Below are positions 32,758 through 45,094 of a stretch of DNA of 64,000 bases, in pieces. The position numbers and the translations under genes are program-made. The first letter of the stretch is position 1, and each line of letters begins with the position of its first letter. Origin of the DNA: Novosphingobium resinovorum (lineage in GTDB: Bacteria; Pseudomonadota; Alphaproteobacteria; Sphingomonadales; Sphingomonadaceae). The stretch lies in assembly GCF_027922145.1 (NCBI RefSeq), contig NZ_BSFC01000003.1, positions 98,892 through 162,891 on the forward strand, in the 5' to 3' direction. Under the pieces are notes generated by a model, which searched no databases, was not told where the DNA came from, and saw only the letters and a list, made by a program, of their open reading frames with translations.

Positions 32758-33537
32758 TCAGCCGAACACGGCCACCGACTGCATGCCCGCAACAGCCGGA
32801 ACACCATCCGCGTTCCACTGCATGATGTGCTCGCTCGCCCCGCCATGTGCGGCATGCAGGCTGGTCGAGCGGATCATCCACCAGCCATCCGCCGAGGGCT
32901 TCGCGTCCAGCATGTTGACGTGCCATTGCATCGAGGAAATCGGAACCTTGAAGCCCAGCAGCGGCCAGACCGCCACCGGCAGTACGTCCCCGCACAGCAG
33001 GCACTCTACTTCGGTATCGAGGGCCCCCCGCTCGCGCGGCCGCACCCACCAGGCGAGGTCCGCCTCGCCCAGCGCGGTCTTCGGCATGGCGAAGCGCGCC
33101 TCGAAGTGATTGCGCAGGAAAGCCGGCGCATGATCCATCGGCACCGGCTTCGCATCGCCGAGCGGAATGACGCCGTCCGGCAGCGGATAGTGATCGATCG
33201 ACAGCACGCTCTCGATCGGGCGCATGAAGACGAAGGCGGCGGTAAAGCCCACGCCGGCCTCACCGGTCAGTTCGGCGGAAACCCAGGTTGCATTGCGCCC
33301 CTGCCGCAGCACTTTCGCGCGAGCCTCGATGCGCCCGGCCAAGGGGCCGACCATCGAAAGCTGACCGGAGCGCAGCGGCGGCAGATCGTCGGAAACGCCT
33401 TTTGCCACCGCCAGTGCGATCGCCGAAGTCAGTCCTCCGTAGGCGGTACGCCCCTGCAGCCAGTCCTCGGTGATTTCCAGCGCGAAACCGCCTTCCAGTG
33501 GCTCCACCCCGACAAGCATATCTCCCAGACCCGCCAT
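32758..33537 (-). CDS. Acyl-CoA thioesterase, TesB-like double hotdog
   Basis: A 259-residue protein with two hotdog halves, matching the TesB/4HBT_3 group of acyl-CoA thioesterases. The N-terminal half has the WLQGRTAYGGL substrate loop and AKVLRQGRNATWVSAEL; the C-terminal half has SMQWHVNMLD and HAAHGGASEHIMQW. It is the last gene of the propionate operon and begins at a TGATG junction with the csaA-like gene. It probably releases free acids from excess acyl-CoA. Six codons in, a second ATG is an alternative start. Confidence 0.85.
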   Translation of the reverse strand: MAGLGDMLVGVEPLEGGFALEITEDWLQGRTAYGGLTSAIALAVAKGVSDDLPPLRSGQLSMVGPLAGRIEARAKVLRQGRNATWVSAELTGEAGVGFTAAFVFMRPIESVLSIDHYPLPDGVIPLGDAKPVPMDHAPAFLRNHFEARFAMPKTALGEADLAWWVRPRERGALDTEVECLLCGDVLPVAVWPLLGFKVPISSMQWHVNMLDAKPSADGWWMIRSTSLHAAHGGASEHIMQWNADGVPAVAGMQSVAVFG

Positions 33538-33908
33538 CAGAACAGCCGCGATCCATCGGGCACGCGCTTGTCGGGCGAGAACAGCGTCACCCGCCCCTCC
33601 TCGTCCGCGAAGCCGAGCGTCAGCACTTCGGACAGCGCCTTGCCGATCTGGCGGACGGGAAAGTTCACGACCGCCGCCACCTGTCGCCCGGTCAGTTCCT
33701 CGGGAGAATAGAGCGCCGCTACCTGGCCCACGCTCTTCTTCTCGCCGATGCCGGGACCGAAATCGATCCGCAGCTTGTAACTGGGTTTCCGTGCCCCCTC
33801 GTAGACATCCGCAGCGACGATGGTGCCGATGCGGATGTCCACCTTGAGGAAGTCGTCGAAGCCTATGGTCTCGCCCGGAGGCGCGGCGGGGTCGTGATCG
33901 AGATGCAT
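33537..33908 (-). CDS. csaA: CsaA-like tRNA-binding-domain protein
   Basis: A 123-residue single-domain OB-fold protein of the EMAP II/Trbp111 group: FLKVDIRIGTIVAAD at residue 20, YKLRIDFG, and the end NFPVRQIGKALSEVLTLGF. CsaA proteins bind tRNA or unfolded proteins and are described as export-related chaperones; the true role is unclear. The start at 33908 lies one base after the pccA stop with GGAGTG upstream. A 12-codon upstream extension is inside pccA and not expected. Confidence 0.9.
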   Translation of the reverse strand: MHLDHDPAAPPGETIGFDDFLKVDIRIGTIVAADVYEGARKPSYKLRIDFGPGIGEKKSVGQVAALYSPEELTGRQVAAVVNFPVRQIGKALSEVLTLGFADEEGRVTLFSPDKRVPDGSRLF

Positions 33909-33909
33909 G

Positions 33910-35931
33910 TCACTCCATCTCGAGGATGATCGCATCCACCGCAAGGCTTTCCCCCGCCTTGGCGTTGACGGACTTCACCGTGCCCGACTTCTCGGCGCGC
34001 AGGATGTTTTCCATCTTCATGGCCTCGACCACTGCCAGCGGTTGCCCTGCCTCGACCTTGTCGCCCTCGCCTACGCTCAGCGAAACGAGGAGGCCCGGCA
34101 TCGGGCAGATCAGGTACTTCGAGAGGTCCGGCGGGATCTTCTCGATCATGTGCTGCGTGTAACCAGCGATGTGCGCGGGCAGGCAATCGACCTTGTGGAT
34201 CGCACCGCGCGTGGTCATCCGGAAGCCGGTGCGGGTGACGTCCAGCTTGAGCGTCAGATCCTCGCCATCGACCTCGGCATCCACGAAGCGGTCGCCCGGG
34301 GTGTATTCCAGCTCCAGCTCGACTTCCTCGCCATTGACCGTCAGCAGGTCTTCGTCGAGTTCGACCGCGAAGACATCGCCGTCGATGGTCACGGTCCACT
34401 CGCCCGGAGGATCGAGCGGCCCGCCAAGCTGGCCTTCGACCCGGCGCGAACGATCGGCGCGCGCGGTGGCGACGAAGGCGGCGACGGCGGCCAGCTGCAC
34501 CTTCAGCTCGTCCGACGCAGGTGCGCCGTGGAAGCCTTCGGGATATTCCTCGGCGATGAACCCGGTGGTCAGTTCGCCCGAACGGAAGCGCGGATGCTGC
34601 ATGATCGCCGAGACGAAGTCGATGTTGTGGCCAAGGCCCTCGATCTCGAAGGCGTCGAGCGCGGCGATCTGCTTGTCCGCCGCCTCGTCGCGTGTCTCGC
34701 CCCAGGTGATCAGCTTTGCGATCATCGGGTCGTAGAACATCGAGACTTCGCCGCCTTCGTAGACGCCGTCGTCCACGCGGATGCCGTCCACGCCGCGGCG
34801 GCCATTCTCTTCGCCGTCATCCGTCCAGCCTTCGACCGGCGGATTGTAGCGCACGAGGCGGCCCGTCGAGGGCAGGAAGCCCCGATAGGGATCTTCGGCG
34901 TAGACGCGGTTTTCGATGGCCCAGCCGTCGATCTTCACATCGTCCTGGGTCAGTTCCAGCTTCTCGCCTGCCGCAACGCGGATCATCTGCTCGACCAGGT
35001 CGACGCCGGTGATCGCTTCGGTGACGGGGTGCTCCACCTGCAGGCGGGTGTTCATTTCGAGGAAGTAGAAGCTCTCGCCCGTCGGGTCCGCGCCCGAGAC
35101 GATCAGTTCCACCGTGCCCGCCGAATAATAGCCGACCGCGCGCGACAGGGCGACGCACTGCTCGCCCATGGCCTTGCGCATCGCCGGGGTGACGAAGGGC
35201 GACGGCGCTTCCTCGACCACCTTCTGGTGGCGGCGCTGGATCGAGCATTCGCGCTCGTTCAGGTAGAGGATGTTGCCGTGCTTGTCGCCGAGGATCTGGA
35301 TCTCGATGTGGCGCGGGTTGAGGATGAACTTCTCGATGAAGACGCGGTCGTCGCCGAACGAGTTCAGGCCCTCGCGCTTGGTGGCCTCGAAGCCTTCGCG
35401 CACGTCGTTTTCGTTGTAGGCGAGGCGCATGCCCTTGCCGCCGCCGCCCGCGCTGGCCTTCATCATCACCGGGTAGCCGATCTCGGCCGAGATGCGCACG
35501 GCGTGCTCGGTATCCTCGATCTCGCCGACGAAGCCGGGGACGACGTTGACGCCGGCGGCCTTGGCGAGCTTCTTGGACTCGATCTTGTCGCCCATCGCCG
35601 CGATCGCGCCGACAGGAGGGCCGATGAACTCGATGCCCTCTGCCGCCAGCGCCTCTGCGAACGAGGTGCGCTCGGACAGGAAGCCGTAGCCGGGGTGCAC
35701 GGCGCCGGCGCCGGTCTGCTTGGCGGCGGCGATGATCTTGTCGGCAATCAGGTAGGACTGCGCGGCCGGCGCGGGGCCGATGTGCACAGCCTCATCCGCC
35801 ATCTGCACGAACGGCGCGCGGGCGTCGGCGTCGGAATAGACGGCGACCGTGGCGATACCCATGCGGCGCGCCGTCTTGATGACGCGGCAGGCGATCTCGC
35901 CCCGGTTTGCGATCAGGATTTTTTTGAACAT
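33910..35931 (-). CDS. pccA: Propionyl/acetyl-CoA carboxylase alpha subunit (biotin carboxylase plus biotin carrier)
   Basis: A 673-residue biotin-dependent carboxylase subunit. It starts FKKILIANRGEIACR, has the ATP-grasp glycine loop MKASAGGGGKGMR near residue 160 and EMNTRLQVEHPVTE near 290, then a BT-type linker domain and a C-terminal biotin carrier with the lysine in EAMKMEN near residue 639. The partner is the pccB gene of the same cluster, so propionyl-CoA is the likely substrate. The ATG at 35931 has GAGGTG about 4 bases upstream and overlaps the esterase gene by 19 bases. Confidence 0.95.
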   Translation of the reverse strand: MFKKILIANRGEIACRVIKTARRMGIATVAVYSDADARAPFVQMADEAVHIGPAPAAQSYLIADKIIAAAKQTGAGAVHPGYGFLSERTSFAEALAAEGIEFIGPPVGAIAAMGDKIESKKLAKAAGVNVVPGFVGEIEDTEHAVRISAEIGYPVMMKASAGGGGKGMRLAYNENDVREGFEATKREGLNSFGDDRVFIEKFILNPRHIEIQILGDKHGNILYLNERECSIQRRHQKVVEEAPSPFVTPAMRKAMGEQCVALSRAVGYYSAGTVELIVSGADPTGESFYFLEMNTRLQVEHPVTEAITGVDLVEQMIRVAAGEKLELTQDDVKIDGWAIENRVYAEDPYRGFLPSTGRLVRYNPPVEGWTDDGEENGRRGVDGIRVDDGVYEGGEVSMFYDPMIAKLITWGETRDEAADKQIAALDAFEIEGLGHNIDFVSAIMQHPRFRSGELTTGFIAEEYPEGFHGAPASDELKVQLAAVAAFVATARADRSRRVEGQLGGPLDPPGEWTVTIDGDVFAVELDEDLLTVNGEEVELELEYTPGDRFVDAEVDGEDLTLKLDVTRTGFRMTTRGAIHKVDCLPAHIAGYTQHMIEKIPPDLSKYLICPMPGLLVSLSVGEGDKVEAGQPLAVVEAMKMENILRAEKSGTVKSVNAKAGESLAVDAIILEME

Positions 35932-36767
35932 GGCACCTCGAAGCCCCATTCGGGGTCTTGTTTGTTGGCGGTCGGAAACAGGAACTGCAGCGCCTGCGGC
36001 GAGAGGACGTGATAGGCCGTAGCGTGGGTCAGATCCTCACGCGGCGAGAGGCAGACCAGCAAGCCGCCCGCTGCGGCGACGCGCTGCGCGGCCTGAGCGG
36101 TTTCCTGACCTTCGTTCGAATATGTCAGGTACAGCGGAGCGGTCCGGGGAGACGTCGCGATCAGGCCTGCGGCCGCTTTCGCGAGGCCCGCGTCATCCCA
36201 CCACAGGCTCGCGTCGATGGCCGCGTAACGGTGGAACAGGCCGGGTTCACGCAGCCACGTCTCGACGATGAACAGACCGGCGAGCGATTCACCGATCACG
36301 CCATCGTCGCCATCGGTGCGATAATCCGCCTCGATCAGCGGCTTGACCGTGTCGCGCAGGAAGGCTCGGAACCGTGTGGATTGTCCAGCGGTCGGGTACT
36401 GCTTGTGCTGCGCGGCATTGCCCACGCTGCCGATCAGTTCGGCGCGGCGGTCCTTGCTTTCGATGCCGACGACGATCACCGGCAGCGAGCGGCCCCAGAT
36501 CGCGTTGAGCGCGCTCGTCCCGGCAACATGCAGGAAGTCCTGCGAAAGGCCGCCATCGATGAGATACAGCACCGGATAGCGCTTGGTCCCCTCCGCGTAG
36601 CCTTCGGGCAGATAGACGTTGACCTGTCGCTGGTCACCGTCGGCAAAGGCAACGAGGTGCGTTTGTCCGATCGTGATCGGAGTGGATGCAGGCGCTTCGG
36701 CAACCGCAACGCCCGGCACGCAAAGGAGGCAGGACAACGCCAGCAGCATTGATCCCGCCCGTTTCAT
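35913..36767 (-). CDS. Exported alpha/beta-hydrolase of the esterase D/IroE-like group
   Basis: A 284-residue protein with a signal peptide (MLLALSCLLCVPGVAVAEA) and the putative-esterase fold: KRYPVLYLIDGG near residue 62, the nucleophile elbow GESLAG near residue 143, and a late HATAYHVLSP that may hold the catalytic histidine. Members hydrolyse siderophore esters, S-formylglutathione or acetyl esters; the substrate is unknown. It is oddly placed between bioB (TGATG overlap) and pccA (19-base overlap) in a metabolic operon, although it is exported. Confidence 0.88.
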   Translation of the reverse strand: MKRAGSMLLALSCLLCVPGVAVAEAPASTPITIGQTHLVAFADGDQRQVNVYLPEGYAEGTKRYPVLYLIDGGLSQDFLHVAGTSALNAIWGRSLPVIVVGIESKDRRAELIGSVGNAAQHKQYPTAGQSTRFRAFLRDTVKPLIEADYRTDGDDGVIGESLAGLFIVETWLREPGLFHRYAAIDASLWWDDAGLAKAAAGLIATSPRTAPLYLTYSNEGQETAQAAQRVAAAGGLLVCLSPREDLTHATAYHVLSPQALQFLFPTANKQDPEWGFEVPCSKKS

Positions 36768-37819
36768 CACTCGGCCGCTTCCAGCTTGGCGCAGCCCTTG
36801 GGCATGCGCTGGGCTTCGACTTGCGCGGGCGTCAGTTCGATGGCCATCGGCTTGAGGCCGAGGCGGGCGAACATCGCCAGATCGTTGTCGTCGCCCGCAT
36901 TGGGCGCGGTCAGCAGCTTGTCGCCGGTGAAGATCGAGTTGGCGCCGGCCATGAAGCACATCGCTTGCGTCATCTCCGACATCGACTCGCGGCCCGCCGA
37001 GAGGCGCACCATCGAGCCCGGCATGGTAATGCGTGCGACCGCCACGGTGCGCACGAACTCCACGTCGTCGATCTTGGCAAGCGGCGTGTCGGCCAGCATG
37101 TCGCCCAGCACGGTGCCCTTGACCGGCACCAGCGCATTGACCGGTACCGACTGCGGGTGCTCGGGCAAGGTGGCGAGCGTGTGGACGAAGCCCACGCGGT
37201 CCGCGCGCGTCTCGCCCATGCCGACGATGCCGCCCGAGCATACGTTGATGCCCGCCATGCGCACGTTCGACAGCGTATCGAGGCGGTCTTCCATCGTGCG
37301 CGTGGTGATGACCTGATCGTAGCGCTCGGGCGAAGTGTCGATGTTGTGGTTGTAATAATCGAGGCCCGCGTCGCTCAGCATGTCGGCTTGGCTTGGCGTC
37401 AGCATGCCCAGCGTCATGCAGGTTTCCATGCCCATTGCGCGCACGCCCTTCACCATCTCGATGATGGCGGGCATGTCGCGGTCTTTGGGGTTGCGCCAGG
37501 CCGCGCCCATGCAGAAGCGGGTGGAGCCTTGGTCCGCCGCCTGCGCCGCGCGCTGGAGAACCTGCTGTACCTCCATCAGCTTGGTCGCCTTGACGCCGCT
37601 GTTGGCCGAAACCGACTGCGAGCAGTAGCCGCAATCCTCCACGCACCCGCCGGTCTTGATCGAGAGCAGCGTGGAAAGCTGCACTTCGTCCGCTTTGTGG
37701 CTGGCGCGGTGAACTTCGGCGGCGCGGAAGACCAGCTCAGTGAACGGCAGGTCGAACAGCGCCGCGATTTCCTCACGGGTCCAGTCGGTGCGGGGGGCGA
37801 AGGCGGGGGTTTGGGTCAT
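36767..37819 (-). CDS. bioB: Biotin synthase
   Basis: Radical-SAM enzyme that inserts sulfur into dethiobiotin. The 350-residue protein has the iron-sulfur motif C59-x3-C63-x2-C66 ([13 protein letters not shown]), the auxiliary cluster region ([23 protein letters not shown]), and a normal length. Two in-frame ATGs lie 6 bases apart; the downstream one at 37819 is chosen because GAGGA is 7 bases before it but only one base before the other. The other bio genes are absent, so its position in the carboxylase operon links biotin supply to the biotin enzyme. Confidence 0.96.
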   Translation of the reverse strand: MTQTPAFAPRTDWTREEIAALFDLPFTELVFRAAEVHRASHKADEVQLSTLLSIKTGGCVEDCGYCSQSVSANSGVKATKLMEVQQVLQRAAQAADQGSTRFCMGAAWRNPKDRDMPAIIEMVKGVRAMGMETCMTLGMLTPSQADMLSDAGLDYYNHNIDTSPERYDQVITTRTMEDRLDTLSNVRMAGINVCSGGIVGMGETRADRVGFVHTLATLPEHPQSVPVNALVPVKGTVLGDMLADTPLAKIDDVEFVRTVAVARITMPGSMVRLSAGRESMSEMTQAMCFMAGANSIFTGDKLLTAPNAGDDNDLAMFARLGLKPMAIELTPAQVEAQRMPKGCAKLEAAE

Positions 37820-37901
37820 AGTCATTCCTCAGGCGGCACGCGCGCGGCTCGGGGCCAAAGCCCTGTCATAGAACGCGATGCCGTGCTGATCCAGCATCCC
37901 C

Positions 37902-40052
<2,151 letters not shown>

Positions 40053-40103
40053 GTTCGCTATTCCTCGGATCGCCCGGCCGCAGGGCCGGGTCTTCGGGTC
40101 GAA

Positions 40104-40544
40104 TTAGTGGTGGTCGCCCTTGGGCGTTTCCATGATCTCGGTGAGCTGGCCGCCCATGTCCTTGGGGTGGACGAAGAAGATCAGCGTCCCGTGTGCGCCC
40201 ATGCGCGGCTCACCCAGCACGCGCTTGCCGAGGCCCTCGAACCACACCTTGGCAGCGTGGATATCGGGCACTTCATAACAGATGTGGTGCTGCCCCCCGA
40301 GCGGGTTCTTCTCCAGCCACTTGCCCACCGCCGAATCCGGCGAGGTGGGCTGGAGCAGCTCGATCTGCGTGCCCGCAGTGCCGCCCTCGCCCGGCGTGTT
40401 CACGAAGCAGACGCGCACCTGCTGGCTTTCGAGCACGAACGGCTCGGTCACGTCGGTAGCGCCCATCACGTCCTTGTAGAACGCGATCGAGGCGTCGAGA
40501 TCGGGCGTGGCGACGCCAATGTGGTTGAGGCGGCCGAGCTTCAT
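40104..40544 (-). CDS. mce: Methylmalonyl-CoA epimerase
   Basis: Converts (S)- to (R)-methylmalonyl-CoA. The 146-residue glyoxalase/VOC-fold protein starts KLGRLNHIGVATPDLD and carries the metal ligands expected for the family: H8 or so in LNHIGVA, a glutamine/glutamate in QIELLQP, H in QHHICYEVPD and E in GQLTEIMETP. It lies between the thiolase (5-base gap) and the mutase (51-base gap). The start at 40544 has GTAGGA upstream; a longer upstream frame overlaps the thiolase. Confidence 0.94.
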   Translation of the reverse strand: MKLGRLNHIGVATPDLDASIAFYKDVMGATDVTEPFVLESQQVRVCFVNTPGEGGTAGTQIELLQPTSPDSAVGKWLEKNPLGGQHHICYEVPDIHAAKVWFEGLGKRVLGEPRMGAHGTLIFFVHPKDMGGQLTEIMETPKGDHH

Positions 40545-40549
40545 GGCAG

Positions 40550-41731
40550 TTATCCTACGTTCTCGATGACCATGGCGATGCCCTGCCCGCCGCCGATGCA
40601 CATGGTGACGAGGCCGTACTTCCCGCCGATGCGCTTCAACTCGTACATGGCCTTGATGGTGAGCATGGTTCCCGTCGCACCGACGGGGTGACCGATCGAG
40701 ACGCCCGAACCGTTGGGATTGACCTTCGCCGGATCGAAGCCGAGCACCTTGGCGACGGCGGCGGCCTGCGCGGCGAACGCCTCGTTGCTCTCGATCACGT
40801 CCATCTGGTCGAGGCTCAGCCCGGCGCGCTTCAGCGCGATCGGAACGGCCTTGATCGGGCCTTCGCCCATGTATTCCGGCTCGACGCCCGCGTGGCCCCA
40901 GGCGACGATACGCGCGAGCGGCTTGAGGCCGCGCTTCTCGACTTCAGCACCCGTGGCGAGCACCACGGCGGCGGCACCGTCGTTGATGCCGCTGGCATTG
41001 CCCGCCGTGACCGTGCCGTCCTTCTTGAAGGCCGGGCGCATCTTGCCCAGCACTTCTACAGTGGTGTCGGCCTTCACGTGCTCATCGGTGTCGAAGACGG
41101 TAACGCCCTTGCGGGTCTTCACCTCGACGGGCAGGATCTGCTCCTTGAAGCGGCCCTCGGCGATGGCATGCGCGGCGCGGGCGTGGCTGGTCGCGGCGAG
41201 CGCGTCCATGTCCTCGCGGCTGACGCAGTGGCGCTCCGCCACATTTTCCGCCGTGATGCCCATGTGGTAGCCGCCGATGGCGTCCGACAGGCCGAGCGTC
41301 AGCGCGTCTTCCTGCGTGTTGGCGCCCATCTTCCTGCCCCAGCGCACGCCGTGGTCATGGTAGGGCACGTTCGACATGACTTCGGCGCCGCCCGCCAGCG
41401 TCACCGAGGCCTCGCCCAGCTTCATCATCTGCGCGGCCGAGACGATCGCCTGCACGCCCGAGCCGCACAGGCGGTTCAGCGTCAGCGCCGGAGTGGCGAG
41501 CGGGATGCCGGCATTGATGCCGATCACGCGGGCCAGCATCTGGTCGCGCGCGCTGGTGGGCATGACTTGGCCGATGACCACATGCTCCACCGCGTCCGCC
41601 TCGATCCCGGCGCGGGCAAGCGCTTCGGTAGCGACGAGGCCGCCGAGGTCCGAAGGCATGAACGACTTCAGCGAACCGCCGAAATCGCCGACTGCCGTGC
41701 GCACGCCGCTGACGATGTAGACTTCTTCCAT
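40550..41731 (-). CDS. Acetyl-CoA C-acyltransferase (thiolase)
   Basis: A 393-residue biosynthetic/degradative-type thiolase. The catalytic residues are C89 (NRLCGSG), H348 (GHPVGATG) and C378 (CIGGGQG). Position 93 bases downstream of pccB suggests that it cleaves beta-ketovaleryl-CoA or acetoacetyl-CoA to feed propionyl-CoA and acetyl-CoA. The sequence does not allow PhaA, BktB or AtoB to be told apart. SNEAFAAQ replaces the more common NEAFA context but keeps the asparagine. Confidence 0.95.
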   Translation of the reverse strand: MEEVYIVSGVRTAVGDFGGSLKSFMPSDLGGLVATEALARAGIEADAVEHVVIGQVMPTSARDQMLARVIGINAGIPLATPALTLNRLCGSGVQAIVSAAQMMKLGEASVTLAGGAEVMSNVPYHDHGVRWGRKMGANTQEDALTLGLSDAIGGYHMGITAENVAERHCVSREDMDALAATSHARAAHAIAEGRFKEQILPVEVKTRKGVTVFDTDEHVKADTTVEVLGKMRPAFKKDGTVTAGNASGINDGAAAVVLATGAEVEKRGLKPLARIVAWGHAGVEPEYMGEGPIKAVPIALKRAGLSLDQMDVIESNEAFAAQAAAVAKVLGFDPAKVNPNGSGVSIGHPVGATGTMLTIKAMYELKRIGGKYGLVTMCIGGGQGIAMVIENVG

Positions 41732-41824
41732 GACCTGACTTCCAATCCCTTATCCTTCGACCGGGCGCCGTATTCGGCCTTCGCATCCGGTCAGTGTACT
41801 CTCAAAAAGGCCACCTGCCGCGCA

Positions 41825-43351
<1,527 letters not shown>

Positions 43352-43431
43352 CCGGATTCCCTTGCCTCGGCGCATGCAGCGTCAATTGCTGCATCCGCGT
43401 AAGACCGGGAAAGGCCTCTGGTCAACTGTTT

Positions 43432-43447
43432 TTAATCGACCGGTTAA
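43432..43447. promoter_or_regulatory. Imperfect palindrome upstream of pccB (candidate operator)
   Basis: TTAA (43432-43435), eight bases, and TTAA (43444-43447), with further matching pairs inside (12 of 16 positions symmetric). It lies 80 bases upstream of pccB in a local AT-rich patch. The 8-base spacing excludes a standard CtrA box. A TetR- or GntR-type acyl-CoA regulator is a reasonable guess. Confidence 0.4.
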
Positions 43448-43508
43448 ACTTATCCGGGGTGGGTCTGCGATCTATCCGTCAGGCGATATGACCGAACCCA
43501 CCCACCCG

Positions 43509-43534
43509 CCATTGCGAGCGCAGCGAAGCAATGG
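43509..43534. repeat. Short copy of the REP-like inverted repeat
   Basis: CCATTGC (43509-43515) and GCAATGG (43528-43534) enclose GAGCGCAGCGAA. The core matches the arms of the longer element at 17594-17670. It lies 21 bases after the glutathione reductase stop and could form a transcript-end hairpin without a T-run. Confidence 0.7.
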
Positions 43535-43555
43535 CGAAAGAGGGTTTCGCCCCCC

Positions 43556-44914
43556 TTACTTCATCAGCACCAGTTCTTCCGACATAGTCGGGTGAACCGC
43601 CACGGTGGCGTCGAAATCGGCCTTGGTCAGCCCCGCCTTCACCGCGATCGCCGCGACCTGGATCAGTTCCGGCGTGTCCGCGCCGATCATGTGGATGCCC
43701 AGAACCTTGTCCGTCTCGGCATGGCAGATCATCTTGTAGAGCGAGCGTTCGTTGCGCTGCGCCAGCACGTTCTTCATCGAGCGGAAGTCGCTGGTGTAGA
43801 CCTTGCAGGTGCCGAACTGCTCGGTCGCCTGCGCTTCGGTCAGGCCCACGCCCGCGAGCGGCGGGTGGCTGAACACTGCCGAGGCAATGCACGAATAGTC
43901 CACGCTGGCCTCCTTGCCGCCGAACACGCGGTCGGCGAAGGCCTGCCCCTCGCGGATGGCGACGGGGGTGAGCTGCACGCGGTCGGTCACGTCGCCCACG
44001 GCATAGATGCTCGGGACGCTGGTACGCGCGTTCTCGTCCACCGCGATGGCGCCCTTTGCGTTCAGCTTCACGCCGACGTCATCGAGGCCGAGGCCTTCGA
44101 TATTGGGCACGCGCCCGGTGGCGAACAGGACGAGGTCGACTTCGAGCGGCTCGTGATTGCTCATGTGGACGACCAGCGAACCGTCCTCCTGCTTCACGAT
44201 CTTCTCGAAGTTCGCGTTGAAACGGAACTCCATGCCCTTCGCGAGCGAAATCTGGAGCAGGCGGTCGCGCACGCTTTCGTCATAGCCGCGCAGGATCTGG
44301 TCCGAGCGGTTGATAAGCGTCACATGGGCGCCGAACTGGTGGAAGATGCCCGCGAACTCGTTCGCGATATAGCCCGCGCCCGCGATCAGCACGCGCTTCG
44401 GGATCGCGTCGAGATGGAACGCTTCGTTGGAGGTGATGCCATGCGTATGCCCCGGGCATTCCGGCACATGCGGCCGCGCGCCGGTGGCGATCAGGATATG
44501 CTTCGCGGTCTTCTTCTCGCCGTTCGCCAGCGTAATCTCGTGCGGGCCGGTGATCGTCGCGCGCTGGTGGAATATCTCGACCTTATTGTTGTCGAGCGTC
44601 TGCGTGTAGAGGCCGTTGAGGCGATCGACGTCGCCCAGCACGTTGTCGCGCAGGGTCTTCCAGTCGAACTTCGGCTCGCCCACGTCCCAGCCGAAGTGGC
44701 GCGCGTCCTCAAGGTCTTCGGCGAAGTGCGCGGCGTAGACGAGCATCTTCTTGGGCACGCAGCCCCGGATCACGCAGGTTCCGCCGACCCGGTACTCTTC
44801 GGCCACCGCCACGCGCGCGCCGTAGGCAGCCGCAACGCGGCTTGCGCGCACGCCGCCCGAACCGGCGCCGATGGTGAAGAGGTCGTAGTCGTAGTCGGCG
44901 CCTTGGTCAGACAT
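43556..44914 (-). CDS. gor: Glutathione-disulfide reductase
   Basis: FAD- and NADPH-dependent reduction of oxidised glutathione. The 452-residue protein has the FAD motif GAGSGGVRASR near residue 16, the redox-active pair C47 and C52 (GGTCVIRGCVPKK), the second nucleotide motif GAGYIANEFA near residue 174 and the C-terminal HPTMSEE with H441. GAGYIAxE and the following INRSDQILRG suggest the NADPH-type site. AAAGGAG lies 9 bases upstream of the ATG. It is monocistronic on the minus strand. Confidence 0.95.
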   Translation of the reverse strand: MSDQGADYDYDLFTIGAGSGGVRASRVAAAYGARVAVAEEYRVGGTCVIRGCVPKKMLVYAAHFAEDLEDARHFGWDVGEPKFDWKTLRDNVLGDVDRLNGLYTQTLDNNKVEIFHQRATITGPHEITLANGEKKTAKHILIATGARPHVPECPGHTHGITSNEAFHLDAIPKRVLIAGAGYIANEFAGIFHQFGAHVTLINRSDQILRGYDESVRDRLLQISLAKGMEFRFNANFEKIVKQEDGSLVVHMSNHEPLEVDLVLFATGRVPNIEGLGLDDVGVKLNAKGAIAVDENARTSVPSIYAVGDVTDRVQLTPVAIREGQAFADRVFGGKEASVDYSCIASAVFSHPPLAGVGLTEAQATEQFGTCKVYTSDFRSMKNVLAQRNERSLYKMICHAETDKVLGIHMIGADTPELIQVAAIAVKAGLTKADFDATVAVHPTMSEELVLMK

Positions 44915-45038
44915 GCGGTGAAGCTCCTTTGGTCGCGGGGCATATGGGACATGGGCTGGGTGATTGCCAGCACACTCGGCGCGCATTTCCATCCGGCGCT
45001 CAAGAATTTCTTCCTGCCGCTTTGACCTCGGAACGCAT

Positions 45039-45066
45039 TGTCAACTTTATCAGTTGAGTTTACATT
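45039..45066 (+). promoter_or_regulatory. Sigma-70-like promoter with an internal inverted repeat
   Basis: TTGTCA (45039-45044), 16 bases, then TACATT (45061-45066) form a plausible promoter for the alpha/beta hydrolase. A perfect 6-bp inverted repeat, TCAACT (45041-45046) and AGTTGA (45052-45057), overlaps the -35 element and the spacer, a placement typical of a repressor operator. Confidence 0.55.
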
Positions 45067-45094
45067 CGAGCCCATAGCACAAGGGAGATCGCCG

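Noticed and set aside
37829..37897. A 22-codon frame between the mutase and bioB, possibly a leader peptide
   Set aside because: Only a G-run touches its ATG with no proper spacing, and there is no attenuator-like structure after it.
43432..43447. CtrA box upstream of pccB
   Set aside because: The spacer is eight bases instead of seven, so it does not fit the CtrA motif; kept only as an unspecific palindrome.
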